From: Saprospiraceae bacterium
GTDB taxonomy: Bacteria > Bacteroidota > Bacteroidia > Chitinophagales > Saprospiraceae
Length of the DNA stretch: 64,000 bases
Assembly (NCBI GenBank): GCA_016713025.1
Contig: JADJPZ010000003.1
Location: forward strand, 1 to 64,000
Direction of reading: 5' to 3'
Each line of letters begins with the position of its first letter. Position 1 is the stretch's first letter. Of the stretch, positions 1 through 9,694 are shown in pieces. Both the position numbers and the translations under genes were made by a program. The notes under the pieces were generated by a model. The model was not told where the DNA came from. It ran no database searches and worked only from the letters and a program-made list of their open reading frames with translations.

Positions 1-1530
1 TTATTATCATCTAAAATATCCGGAAGTATGTCTAAAATTAGATGATCAATATCCCTTTGTTGCCGATCCATATTTATCAATATATTCCAATATCATTTTT
101 TTGTAATGATCATCTTTAAACCCTCTATTCTGATATAAATGTCCTTTTCATTTGTAACTTTGGCCAGACATAGAAATATGAAATTAGGTTTTCTACCTTC
201 TATAAGGCCCTTACTCTTAGTAAAGTTACATCTTGTCATCTATAGGCTGATATTTGACTACTTTATCCATCAACATAATTTCATTCAATGTTAAAGCTGG
301 CATGGATACCAATTTTCTTGCATAATTGATATCCAGTACTTTACCCGTGATCGTGACTTACATTATTATTGGTAATGTCATAATCCGGTAAAGGGAAGAA
401 CTTATTTTTTTGTATCATGAAAATTCTTTTTGATACCACTGCCGGTGGTGTCAATCATATTAAGGATGATCATAGCATTTGCCAAAATGGGTTCCTATAT
501 CTGGATTCAGGAGCATCAGCCTTGATCACTTGTTCCACGGTGACTCAGGTATAAAGTGTCCCATATTACTAAATACCAATACACCATCTTCTTTTCGACC
601 ACATTGATCTTACCATTGTACTCATAATCCTGATGAGCGATACAGTTATTCAAGGCTTCTCTGATGATGTAAGGGTCAAACTGATCTACCTCCTCAGGAA
701 AAAGTGACCCATCCTGATATATCTATATTTTAAATTCCTTATCTTCATTCTCACAGCATCACGGCCACAATATAAATGGGCATCCAAAATGTTCATAATC
801 TTTCTCGAGATTATCTTTATCTTTCAATATCCATGTGATATCCTGGCTTGTGCTGGATTGATAAAATGGTCCGACTCAGTTTGCCAAGAAGTAAAATAGC
901 TGTTCTGGTAATTTTGCCCTGTATGGTTATTTTTGCTTTATTCAGAAAGGTGATATCATCCCAGCCAAGTATTTCTCAGACTCAATTTTTCGATTCTTCT
1001 CACATATTGTTTACGACCGAAATCAATGGCTTCCTTTGACAAATCATCAATGCTTTGCATCAGGAAGAATTTGAGACGACCAGTCACAAGACACATTTTG
1101 TGCCTTTATTTTATCTTCGTTCATAATCATTCAGCGCACCCAAACTTTCACCATCCCTACCATAGCAATGTCCTTTCCAAAGAAACTGGTTGTCCTTTGG
1201 AGCTGTGATTTCTAAAACAATGACATTTTTGCCATCTTTCTATTCTAATCAAGTTGACCCAAAAGAAAGCCGAGGGCTTGTATGTTGAGCCATTTCATTT
1301 TATATTCATTGAGCTCATGGTCACTGATCGACGTACCTACAATCGATTTATCATTCTTAACAATTCAAATAACACATATTCTACTTCCACACCTTTAAGT
1401 TTGCTTCATTGCTAAGTGCAGAGAAATACTGACCCAGTTTATCTTTATCATACCTGTTTTTTGCTTCTTTAAACTCTACCACTTCTGTTTCTGTGGATAG
1501 CGTCAACAAATGATCTAATATTTCTATCAT
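1..1530 (-). pseudogene. AlbA_2 / RecG-like ATP-binding protein, frameshifted, truncated by window edge
   Basis: Minus-strand translation starts at an ATG at 1530 and gives an N-terminus like the AlbA_2 (Schlafen-AlbA-type) domain: TEVVEFKEAKNRYDKDK, then KLGQYFSALSNEANLKG. Further on, around 720-420, it reads IREALNNCIAHQDY, then NMGHFIPE and RYRNPF-ANAMIILNMIDTTGSGIKK, typical of the ATPase-like C-terminal half of COG2865 proteins. These pieces lie in different frames. Several breaks sit at short homopolymers; for example a T-run near the RNPF/ANAM junction is one base short. The start codon overlaps the stop of the upstream methyltransferase (ATGA at 1527-1530), which suggests translational coupling. 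The family is often found beside restriction or phage-defence genes, but a defence role here is inference. The 3' end lies beyond base 1. Confidence 0.7.
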
Positions 1531-4235
1531 TTCTTCTTCTTTAATGATTTTCCTCCGGATGCAAACAACGTACCTTTATTTTTTTCTCATCCCTCTATCA
1601 TCTGCTCATACATCTTAAACAAATACTCTAGTCGCTCCTCATCACTCAAAGGGTTTGCTCCGGGTAGCATCGTTCCATGGCCAGATCATTTTGATGATGC
1701 TTCTCTCAGCCCATCGGGCATCTTGTCCGGATCATAAAGCTGTGCAAGGGTCTTTTCGCTATGTTTCTCCCGTTCTTCAAGGATGCGATAAACATGTTTT
1801 TCTAGCTCTTTTTTTGGCCGTCGGATATGTGGGGGAATGGGAAGGTATTGTATGCAATGTTCACAGAATATCTAATACGAGATTCCAATTTACCAGACAC
1901 TGCTTGAGTCCAAATCATATGAATTCTTGAAGATAAAATTCCATAATCAAGATTCAGAATCATAAATTACAAAAACACCATTACTAACGATTGCTCTATT
2001 TGTTAAGAATCCAACTGGTAAAAAAAGTCTTCTTTCAGAGCTTGTCATCGGTAGAATGATGGCATCCTTTTCTTGATGTTTCCTATAAAAAAATCTATGC
2101 GGAACATTCGCGGCTTTTTTTGCATCGCGTCCGGCAGTCAAACGATAATTTTTGCATTTTTCAATTCTATCTTTTATTAAATGAATCTTTAGAGCTTCAT
2201 CAATTAATGAGTCATCAATCCATAAACAAAATCTTTCAGTGCCATCAATGAAGTCCCCTCCACCAATGAAAGTCTTAATAAATTTTTTAGCCAAAGGATC
2301 ATCTTTAATAAATGTCTCTTTTTCATCTTTTGTGAGTATTAAGTGACCTCCATCTATTCCACTACTACCAAGAATCATTTCCGGAAATTTTGAAATTGAG
2401 CTATTTCTTTGTGACATTATTATGGGGTTTCCTTCAATTAAATATGGACTTATACTTTTAACCATTTTCTTTCGATTGTCGCTGTAAATGTGTTTTTCTC
2501 CTATGTTTGAGTTTTGAATTCCAAGAATAAACATGTAACTCCAGCATTTCCTTTTGCATTATTCGACCATTTAAATGGTTTGAAAGCAAAAATATTTCTT
2601 GATTTTTAGAAAATACGCTAGGCCACAGTAAGCTTACTTGCTCGCCTTGACAAATTGAATTAGTTGAAACTAAAGCATATTTTGAATTGAAATTATTTAT
2701 ATAGTCAGAAGCTTTACAAACCAACACCCAATGTAATCTAAACGTTGAATATTCCAGAACCATTGAGAGCAAAATCCATATCCAATTTTTGTTCTTTACT
2801 TCTTTCATTAAATCCCAAATACGGTGGATTCCCTAATATATAAATCTCATCATCCTTCTCCTTTGGACACACCGCTTCCCAGTCCACTCGCACGCATTCC
2901 CATGTACGATATGGCCAGTCTCCATCAGTGGCAATGCAGGTCTCGACATCCCGAATGCCGCAAAAAATGCCTGATTCATCTGATGTTCTGCAAGCCATAG
3001 AGATAATATCGCCACCTCATGGGCAAAATCATCCAGCTCTATACCATAAAAATGACTAAGTGTGATCATAGACAGATATTCCGTACCGAGATCGAGACTA
3101 CCACACCTTGATGTCCACGTAGCGCTTGTATGTCGCGTATGATCAGCATTTCCAGTTTACGCAATTCCTTGTACGCTATGATCAGAAAATTGCCACTACC
3201 ACAAGCGGGGTCAAAGACCTTGATTTTGCTGATACGCAGCCTGAGCTCATTGAGCTTTTTTGAGATTTCCTTTGGCACTTCCATGCTCCGTACAGCTCAT
3301 TCAGAAACAAAGGTTCGATCACCTTCATGATATTCGGCACACTCGTATAGTGCATGCCGAGACCACCTCTATGCTCAGGTGTGATCACGGCGTATCATAG
3401 AGCCAAAGATGTCCGGATTGATAGCCTTCCAGTCCAGTTCTCCCATATCTATCGCCATCTGCCGGCTACGCCTGGTAAACATAGGTGCAGCATACTGATG
3501 ACGGAATAGACCACCATTTACATACGGGAAAGCATCGAGATAGGCAGGTAAGTTTTGTCTTTGCCTTTTGTCAGTATTCATGACATCCCATAGCGTGTCC
3601 AGATAGCTATGCAGATCACTACCATCTACCTGAGTATGACTACTGATGGCACCCGTAAATTGTCCTTGTTCAAAAATACCAGTATCCTCCGCAAAAAACA
3701 AAACAACATCCTGGACAAAACACATTCAGACTATGTACTTCCGCCTCCGTACCGGTAGGATTATCCTTGCTGATTTCATCATAAAACTTAGCCATTTTAT
3801 CTGCAGCCCTTACGTCAGCAATAGTCTCTTCCTTACCTTCAAACTTTTCCATCCCTGCCCATGGCAAAAGAAATCAAAATGATTGATCAATTCTTTGATA
3901 GTTATATCCAGCACATCTTTAGTTTTAGTATCTAGTGCTCTGATATGAATACCATCAGTCACTACCACAAATCTGGGATCATATTTCGTCACCTTGGGGT
4001 CTGCAAGCACAGTTTCATATACACTTCCTACATCACCAGCAGATACAAACTTGTAGTACAATTTTTCTTCAGTATGATTTCTCCATCATCCTTAGACAGA
4101 TTCATACCACCTTTCGAGTCTGCTGATGGTAGTCTTAGGTAGCCCATAAGCCTGCAGTAGATCAAAGACAAATCGCTCCTTGTCCAATTCCTTGATTACC
4201 TTCTCTACATTTTCCTGTATCTGAGTGATGTTCAT
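1527..4235 (-). pseudogene. MmeI-like class I SAM-dependent DNA methyltransferase, multiply frameshifted
   Basis: About 2.7 kb (near 900 codons, the usual MmeI-like length) starting MNITQIQENVEKVIKELD at 4235. Family blocks appear in the right order: an N-terminal segment with DGIHIRALDTKTKDVLDI; LPWAGMEKFEG; LFFAEDTGIFEQ; a helical spacer with INPDIFGSMI and GMHYTSVPNIMKVIEPLF; SAM motif I FDPACGSGNFLIIAYKELR; catalytic motif IV as GNPPYLG (NPPY, adenine-N6 type); a target-recognition part with ILPMTSSERRLFLPVGF; and the conserved C-terminus with CTALYDPDKMPDGLR. The blocks are scattered over three frames with roughly ten single-base shifts. Several are one-base-short homopolymers, such as the A-run near 4080 and the T-run near 3860. 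The enzyme would methylate adenine in a specific site. No nuclease motif could be confirmed. It is either a decayed gene or an intact gene in poor consensus sequence. Confidence 0.8.
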
Positions 4236-4254
4236 ATTTCTTATGACAGAGATC

Positions 4255-4499
4255 TTATCTCCTTTTATTGGATTGAGACAATAATGATGCTGCCATTGAT
4301 TTAGTCAAATCATTGTATTTATCGCTTTTCAATGCATTAGATGCTTTTGTTTCCATTGCAGCACCAGTTTCCTTTTTAGTGTTGGATTGTGATATAATGG
4401 ATCCTGCAAATTGTTTTGCTATCTTTGATGCACTATTATCTTTTAATACTTTACTTGCTTCAGAAGCTATGGTTTTTGATGATTGTTTCACATTTTCAT
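4255..4499 (-). CDS. Small Ser/Ala/Lys-rich protein of the XRE-ImmA locus
   Basis: About 80 residues containing SKTIASEASKVLKD and later SNALKSDKYNDLTKSMAASL, with two similar halves: each has an A-S-xx-L / K-x-A-x-S-L/I-L-SQSN pattern, so it looks like an internal duplication ending SQSN. The readable frame opens at GTG 4491. An ATG at 4499 would be in frame if the adjacent A-run were one base longer, so the start is uncertain. I recognise the protein as a short conserved companion seen in bacterial accessory loci but know no assigned function. It sits 20-25 bases from both neighbours, between the XRE-ImmA gene and the methyltransferase, inside the same leftward operon. It could be an antitoxin-like or structural partner; this is speculation. 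Confidence 0.6.
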
Positions 4500-4522
4500 T
4501 TTCAAATATTTTACGTTAAAGA

Positions 4523-5583
4523 TTAATTACGAATAATTTTAAGTTTTACATTATCGCTATAATACAAAGCATTCAGGTCTTTTACATTGATATGTAACAT
4601 ATTGGCAAGTTCATCTTTTGTGTATCCCAATTCATTGATATGCAACTCAAGCATTTCCTTAAACAAAGTCGCTTTTTCTGGTGACACATTAAATTCTGCA
4701 GGTTCTTTTGTCTTATAACCTAAAGATGCCATTTGTTGCCACAAATATCTATATTGATTATCGGTCACTTGTGCCAATTCTTTTGATTTGTACAAAAGTG
4801 CACCCATAGATATTTTCCAATACCTTTTCATATTACCCAAATTCTCAAGACTAATTGTTTCAAGATCTTGTAAAAATTCGGAAGCAGGTACAAGTAATTC
4901 AGAAGCAAATTGCATGGCTTCTTTTTCTACATCACGGACTTGGGCTTTTGCTGGCCAATATGCATAACCAAATGACCCAATTCGTGTGCTAAAGTTAAAC
5001 GTTGCCTATCTCCTGGCATTTTGTTGTTGATATATATGATTGGGTGTCTATCTTTAGAAATTAAACTTAGACCATCCATTTTTTCAGAACCAAAATCAAA
5101 TGGAACAACAACTATCCCATTATCTTCAATAATCTTGGTTAGATTCTCTATTCTGCCTTTTGGAATTCTCCATTTTTGTCTTACCCATTTTGCTGCTGCT
5201 TTAGGTGCACCATGGACATCAACATCCCATAGTGGTAGATTAAGTTCTGGAAGCTCTACACTTGTCATTAGATTTTCTAAATTCATCCTAACGAGATTCA
5301 TGCTGCCCTCTGCCTTTAGTAAATCTCTTTTTTTGATTACTATTCTTTTTCGATAATAGGATAAATTCGGTTCAAAAATATTATTTGTTTGTTCAAAAAA
5401 TGACATCGGAAATTCGAGGACATTACAAATATTTGTAAAAATTTCTTCTGATGGTTTGTTTAAACCTTTTTCAATTTTTGACAACATACCCTGTGTCAAT
5501 TGAATAAGATCAGCCAATTCACTTTGAGAAATACCCCTTATCTCTCTCGCCAACACAATCATTTCTGGATTTATGGATTTCAT
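4523..5583 (-). pseudogene. XRE-family regulator fused to ImmA/IrrE metallopeptidase (one frameshift)
   Basis: Residues 1-65 form a helix-turn-helix of the XRE class (REIRGISQSELADLIQLTQ then KIEKGLNKPSEE). The middle leads to the zinc-peptidase motif LTLAHELGHLVMH (HExxH). The C-terminal part continues in another frame from about 4930 with DVEKEAMQFASELLVP, the second conserved block of the ImmA/IrrE family, and ends ..YYSDNVKLKIIRN. Joined, the protein is about 350 aa, normal for the COG2856 regulator-protease class. The break lies in a C-run (CCC where CCCC would restore QQKPQVRDVEKEA), so a consensus error is as likely as inactivation. Such proteins cleave a repressor or control mobile-element and toxin-antitoxin genes. 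Here it would be the regulator of the five-gene operon. Confidence 0.82.
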
Positions 5584-5599
5584 TGACTTTATATTTTAT

Positions 5600-6211
5600 T
5601 TACTTAGTTCCTGTCTTTTTAATTTGATTATCTTTAACTTTTACTCTTTTTTGGATGGTCACTTCTTCTTCTGATCTGGATGGATTGAAATTGATAATAT
5701 TCTGTTCTATGGACCCATTTAAGCCTATTTGCCACTCTAAATTATCACCAAGTTTACAAAAAATACAAATATTTTTAAGACTAGTCCAAGTTGAATCAGG
5801 CAAATATCCGGCATATAATAAAGTAGCAGCATCTGGAATCCCAGGAATTTCTATTTGATTTTTTATAGTCAGAAGTCTGTTTTGTTAAAATATTAGATGT
5901 ACTATAGTCTTTATTTATCTTTTTAAATCTGATAAAGATGTTATCCTTTATTTGAATACCAAAAACTCCATTAAAATTACCACTTCTAACTTCTGAATCT
6001 CCTTCAAACATTTTTTAATTCGAGCCCTTATAAGTCCATGAATAATATTAGCCTTCTCTTTCTTGTTAAATGCGACATAATTTCCATTACTATGGTGAAA
6101 ATTAATAGTGGCTAAATGGTCGTTAAACCCACTTTCAATAGCCTCTTGAATTTTTAAAAGATAAGGTTCTAAAATTATTTCCGCTTGTTGTTTTGATAAT
6201 AAATGCTTCAT
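5600..6211 (-). pseudogene. Unknown ~200-aa protein, first gene of the leftward operon, frameshifted
   Basis: The best start is ATG 6211 (MKHLLSKQQAEIILEPYL). The first frame runs to about 6010 (GLIRARIKKC). The signal then continues in a second frame (MFEGDSEVRSGNFNGVFGIQ, with KDNIFIRFKKINKDYS) and a third (LPDSTWTSLKNICIFCKLG to VKVKDNQIKKTGTK, stop at 5600), so two shifts are needed for one protein of about 200 aa. No signal peptide or membrane segment is visible. The composition is that of a soluble protein. I do not recognise the family. It ends 17 bases before the XRE-ImmA start and has a good -7 motif just upstream, so it is probably the first gene of the operon. Confidence 0.6.
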
Positions 6212-6230
6212 GTAATAAAAATTAATACTG

Positions 6231-6263
6231 CAAAGGTAATGGATAACTTTAAATAAACTGCAA
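6231..6263 (-). promoter_or_regulatory. Candidate promoter of the leftward five-gene operon
   Basis: On the minus strand TTG (6263-6261) is followed after 22 bases by TACCTTTG (6238-6231), the Bacteroidota TAnnTTTG -7 element. The first start codon is at 6211. The spacing is slightly longer than the usual 19-20. Confidence 0.5.
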
Positions 6264-6289
6264 AATCGTATAAAAATATTCATATAATT

Positions 6290-7339
6290 GTATTAAATTT
6301 ATTCATAAAATTATAAATCATTGTAATACAATAATATACAATTAATAGATTTTATTGTAATTTTATAAATTTAGGAATAAATATTACTTAAAATGCAGAT
6401 AACTTTTTATCCCCCATCCTCCGGCACACCTTCTTCACTCCGTCATTCAGTCACTTCCATTTTACTTCGCTACCTGCGTCCGCTACGTTCCATTATCGCT
6501 CCTTCCATTCATTCGTTCATCAGGATAGCCTCCGGATTCCCGCAGCATACGTATCTCCGTCACTTCATTTCACCTCAGGCTATACGAATTTCGTTTCGCA
6601 GGCAGCATTAACGCATATCACAAATCCTGTACTTCGGCTAATGCTACCTTTGCTCAATCAAAAACCCTTTGTTCGTTTCATTTCGTTCCTCCTATACCCA
6701 TGCTTTTCAGCTCTGCTCTTTTGCCTGCCCACAATGCTATGCTTCATATACTGCGGCTACGCCTGACTTATTTGTCGGGTGCTTGCTCCATTGCATTCCG
6801 CTGCGTTCACCCTTTTGCAGGTAAAGCGGCATACTGTCTCAGCCATAGACCATCCTGGCTCTGCCACTGACTTTGCTCATATCGTACAGCTGTACAGAGT
6901 GTGCCTAACTTTTATCCCACCCAAATACACACAGTCCAGCTGTCCGCTATCTCCGGCTCAACACTTCAGTGGCAGAGACGCAGTTACAAGTATAAGCCAT
7001 ATAGCGCGGTGCCGTAGCTTGGAGCTACTATATGCCACATATCTCCACCTTGCAGGTAGTATATAATGTCATATTTCTGGTCATTATGGCTCATATACTC
7101 TGTAGTACTGTGCTCCGGGATGGCGGCTATGGCTGGCAGTATTTCCGGTGCTTCCTGTGCCTGATACAGAGTGCCCATTCCGCCAGCTACATACGCACCC
7201 TGTATCATTCACCGCACCTCCTTTTATTTGTTTTGGGGGCAGCCATGCAGGGGCATCTGGTACGTACAGCCATGAATCGTTCCTCTCATTACTCCTGTAC
7301 GCACCATCTGCCCCGCTGCCCCTGGTGAATTCTTACTTA
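6290..7339. other. Unassigned, GC-richer intergenic kilobase
   Basis: 6290-6400 is very AT-rich. From about 6400 to 7330 base composition shifts to roughly 50% GC and no recognisable protein appears on either strand. The best minus-strand frame is 6984-7208 (74 aa, MIQGAYVAGGMG... ending YGTALYGLYL), preceded by a strong GGAGG eight bases before its ATG, but it resembles nothing I know. Short palindromes occur (for example GTACAGCTGTAC near 6887). The block may be a decayed gene, a structured RNA, or imported DNA. Confidence 0.4.
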
Positions 7340-7510
7340 AACCCGGATTATGCAATAGAACTTCGTCATGAGGGTTGAAAGTACAAGAAAATAAGTGATT
7401 TCGTGAGTGAATCATAGTCACTACTATGGTGAGTGAGGGAAATCAAGTTTACGCCTTATTTTGCAGTAATTTCAAGCCGGAATAGATTTTGTATTGCATA
7501 ATCCGGGTTA
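7340..7510. mobile_element. MITE-like 171-bp palindromic element (family A relative, copy A1)
   Basis: Perfect 18-bp terminal inverted repeats AACCCGGATTATGCAATA (7340-7357) and its complement (7493-7510) enclose a nested palindrome. Inner arms of AAG/CTTATTTTGCAGTAATTT type surround a centre reading CATAGTCACTACTATGG. The arm TTATTTTGCAGTAATTT matches, inverted, the arm of the 40.9-kb element. No coding capacity. Confidence 0.75.
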
Positions 7511-7584
7511 TAGTTTTACCACCTCTGGTGGTATGTTTTTAGTTGCATAGTCATTGCTGAAGGCTCTTTTACCTGAGAAAAATG

Positions 7585-7606
7585 TATTTAAGTAGTTGCT
7601 TAAATA
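7585..7606. promoter_or_regulatory. ArsR-type operator
   Basis: Perfect 8-bp inverted repeat TATTTAAG / CTTAAATA separated by TAGTTG. It overlaps the -33 element of the promoter at 7596-7625, so bound ArsR protein would block transcription of its own operon. Position and form fit an ArsR/SmtB operator; binding is inferred. Confidence 0.7.
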
Positions 7607-7625
7607 AACAAATTGACTACCTTTG
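7596..7625 (+). promoter_or_regulatory. Promoter of the arsR-merTP operon
   Basis: TTG at 7596-7598, 19 bases, then TACCTTTG at 7618-7625: an exact Bacteroidota -33/-7 promoter. The expected transcription start falls at or beside the ATG at 7630, so the regulator mRNA is probably leaderless or nearly so. Confidence 0.75.
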
Positions 7626-7629
7626 TGCT

Positions 7630-8004
7630 ATGGACAACATTTCTTGTATTAGACAACAGGCGGACATTAAGCAAATCAACCGTTGCAAAGACCGAGTTTC
7701 AGAACTGAACGGTTCGTTTGACTATTTATCGAACGGACTTGAATTGGCGGGTAACAACGTAAGACTGAAAATCCTGTTCCTGCTTTACGAAGAGAAACAA
7801 CTTTGTGTTTGCGACTTGAGTGATATTCTTGGTATGACCATTTCGGCAATTTCACAACATCTGCGAAAACTCAAAGACAGAAAACTCCTTGAAACGGAAA
7901 GGCAAGCACAAACCATTTTCTACTCATTGACCAAAGAGTATGAAAAAATGCTCAAACCGTTTTTCAAAATACTTCACGAAAACAAAATTTTAGAAACAAT
8001 ATGA
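7630..8004 (+). CDS. ArsR/SmtB-family metal-sensing repressor
   Basis: 124 aa from the ATG at 7630. The longer frame starting at 7582 would run through the operator and promoter, so the inner start is preferred. It has an N-terminal Cys (NISCIRQQ), the helix 3 metal-site motif CVCDL and a winged helix-turn-helix (SDILGMTISAISQHLRKLKD, then a beta-wing ending TIFYSLT). ArsR/SmtB proteins leave their operator when metal or metalloid binds the cysteines. The stop overlaps the start of the MerTP gene by four bases (ATGA), so the two are co-translated. With MerTP and a GDCCVxC protein downstream the likely inducer is Hg(II), although ArsR-type control rather than MerR means arsenite or another thiophilic metal cannot be excluded. 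Confidence 0.88.
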   Translation: MDNISCIRQQADIKQINRCKDRVSELNGSFDYLSNGLELAGNNVRLKILFLLYEEKQLCVCDLSDILGMTISAISQHLRKLKDRKLLETERQAQTIFYSLTKEYEKMLKPFFKILHENKILETI

Positions 8005-8600
8005 AAACAGACAAAAAATTAATCGGTGCAGGACTTTTGACAGCATTTACTGCTTCACTTTGTTGCATCACACCAGTATTGGCTCTTGTTGCAGGGACAA
8101 GCGGACTTGCCTCTACTTTTTCGTGGCTCGAACCTGCAAGACCTTATTTTATCGGTTTGACAATTTTGGTTCTTGGTTTTGCGTGGTATCAAAAGTTAAA
8201 ACCTCAAAAGCAAATTGACTGCAATTGCGAAACGGACGAAAAACCAAAATTTATTCAATCGAAAATGTTTTTAGGAATTATAACAGCATTTTCAATAGTT
8301 ATGCTTGCCTTTCCTTATTATGCTCACATTTTTTATCCAAAGGCAGAAAAGCAAGTCATTGTGGTTGACAAATCAAATGTTCAGACAGTTGAGTTTTCTA
8401 TTAGCGGAATGACCTGTGCAAGTTGTGAAGAACACGTAAACCACGAAGTGAATAAACTTTCTGGAATAATCAAATCAACTGCTTCATACGAAAATGAAAA
8501 CGCAATTGTTGAATTTGATAACTCAAAAACGAACATTGCCGAAATTGAAAAAGCCATAAACGGAACAGGATATTCAGTAACAGACAAAAAGGAAAAATAA
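8001..8600 (+). CDS. merTP: MerTP: mercuric transport protein fused to periplasmic-type HMA domain
   Basis: 199 aa. Residues 1-110 are MerT-like with three hydrophobic helices; the first carries the vicinal cysteine pair of MerT (SLCCITPVLALVAG). A CNCETD motif lies in the loop after helix 2. Residues about 125-195 form an HMA domain with GMTCASCEEHV, the MerP-type metal-binding motif. The fused protein would catch Hg(II) outside or at the membrane and pass it through the inner membrane. It overlaps the arsR stop and is followed after one base by the GDCCVxC gene. A mercuric reductase would normally complete the pathway but none is in the window, so the operon as seen imports or traffics the metal without an obvious detoxifying enzyme. 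Confidence 0.88.
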   Translation: MKTDKKLIGAGLLTAFTASLCCITPVLALVAGTSGLASTFSWLEPARPYFIGLTILVLGFAWYQKLKPQKQIDCNCETDEKPKFIQSKMFLGIITAFSIVMLAFPYYAHIFYPKAEKQVIVVDKSNVQTVEFSISGMTCASCEEHVNHEVNKLSGIIKSTASYENENAIVEFDNSKTNIAEIEKAINGTGYSVTDKKEK

Positions 8601-8601
8601 A

Positions 8602-8808
8602 ATGGAAATCATATTACAATCAACAATCACTTGCCCAAACTGCGGACACAAAAAGGAAGAAACAATGCCGACAGACGCTTGCCAATATTTTTACGAATGT
8701 GAAAATTGCAAGACCGTTTTAAAACCACAGCAAGGCGACTGTTGTGTTTATTGCAGTTATGGAAGTGTAAAATGTCCGCCAATTCAACAAGACAAGAAAT
8801 GCTGTTAA
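8602..8808 (+). CDS. GDCCVxC domain-containing protein
   Basis: 68 aa with two CxxC pairs (ITCPNCGH and YECENCKT), the signature GDCCVYCSYGSVKCPP and a terminal CC. This is the small family named GDCCVxC (seleno)protein; some relatives carry selenocysteine in the motif, but here all positions are Cys (TGT/TGC). It typically lies in bacterial mer operons. No biochemical role is established; a cytosolic Hg(II)-binding or relay function is inferred from ten cysteines in 68 residues and the merTP context. Third and last recognised gene of the operon. Confidence 0.85.
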   Translation: MEIILQSTITCPNCGHKKEETMPTDACQYFYECENCKTVLKPQQGDCCVYCSYGSVKCPPIQQDKKCC

Positions 8809-9226
8809 CAAAGGCTAAGTAAATGTTTTAATAAAAACCGAACTGCAAAAATAAACCATCCCATGGCTTGGTAAAGATCAAGCCTTCCAGGCTTAGGTGT
8901 AAAAAATGGCTTGGTTGAAGTGTATGGACACTTTCCAGTTTAAGATACAGTATTATATTGGCTTTATCTTCTGTTTATTAGTTCCCCACGAACAAAAAAC
9001 CTTGTTATGTCTCTAACAACCCTCTATATTTGCCATCAATAGCTATTTCGTGAAGTATTTAAAAACTTATACCATCCATTTAAAAATGAATCACATTAGC
9101 AAACTTTCCTATTTTAATAAAATTCAATATGTATTATAAATCAATTAGTTATAATTTTAAAATTGAAAATAGAGTTGAGTATAACACCTTGGTAGTGGAA
9201 AGGCTAAATAATAAAACGCGCATAAA
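8809..9226. other. Intergenic region with hairpin repeat
   Basis: No gene seen. At 8865-8884 lies GGCTTG-N8-CAAGCC, a small hairpin whose surroundings (from about 8833) resemble 10545-10600. The rest is AT-rich sequence before the DUF1905 gene. Confidence 0.5.
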
Positions 9227-9694
9227 ATGGAATACTTAGTAAAGGACGAAAAACTTGAATTAAAATATCAACCAGGCAAAGGTGCTTGGACTTATCATAT
9301 TCAAATTCCCAACACGAAACACATTGTTGGAAAATGGGGATCAATGAAAGTTTCAGGTACTATTGATAACTACAAAATAGAAAGTATTAACCTAGCGAAA
9401 TTAGGAGACCAAGACAAGCTAATTTCTATAAATGACAAAATCAGAAAATCAATTAACAAAAGTGGTGGAGACACTGTAACTGTGACACTTTACTTGTTGA
9501 CTTCAAAGGAGCAAATAACTGAGAGAGAAATTTTAGAGACATTAAAAGAATCAGGGGTATTAAAAGCGTTTAAAAAACTAACGGAAGCCGAGCGGAATGA
9601 AATGATTAGAAAAATCACCGCACTTAAATCGGAAGACGAGCAAGTTAAAATTATTTTGAAATACATTAACCAACTAAGTAAAAATAATGATTAA
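9227..9694 (+). CDS. DUF1905 / YdeI-OmpD-associated (OmdA) family protein
   Basis: 155 aa, soluble. Residues 5-90 match the DUF1905 beta-barrel fold: GAWTYHIQIP near the start, a KWGSMKVSGTIDNY strand pair and a closing DTVTVTLYLL. Residues about 100-150 resemble the bacteriocin-protection/YdeI helical tail (LKAFKKLTEAERNEMIRKIT). The two halves commonly occur together. The molecular role is unknown; E. coli YdeI has been linked to stress and peptide resistance, which should not be transferred without care. The gene overlaps the next by eight bases, so they form one transcriptional unit. Confidence 0.8.
   Translation: MEYLVKDEKLELKYQPGKGAWTYHIQIPNTKHIVGKWGSMKVSGTIDNYKIESINLAKLGDQDKLISINDKIRKSINKSGGDTVTVTLYLLTSKEQITEREILETLKESGVLKAFKKLTEAERNEMIRKITALKSEDEQVKIILKYINQLSKNND

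Noticed and set aside
6393..7378. Overlapping plus-strand frames in the GC-richer block
   Set aside because: Repeated Ser/His/Leu-rich translations without motifs; the block is reported as unassigned instead.
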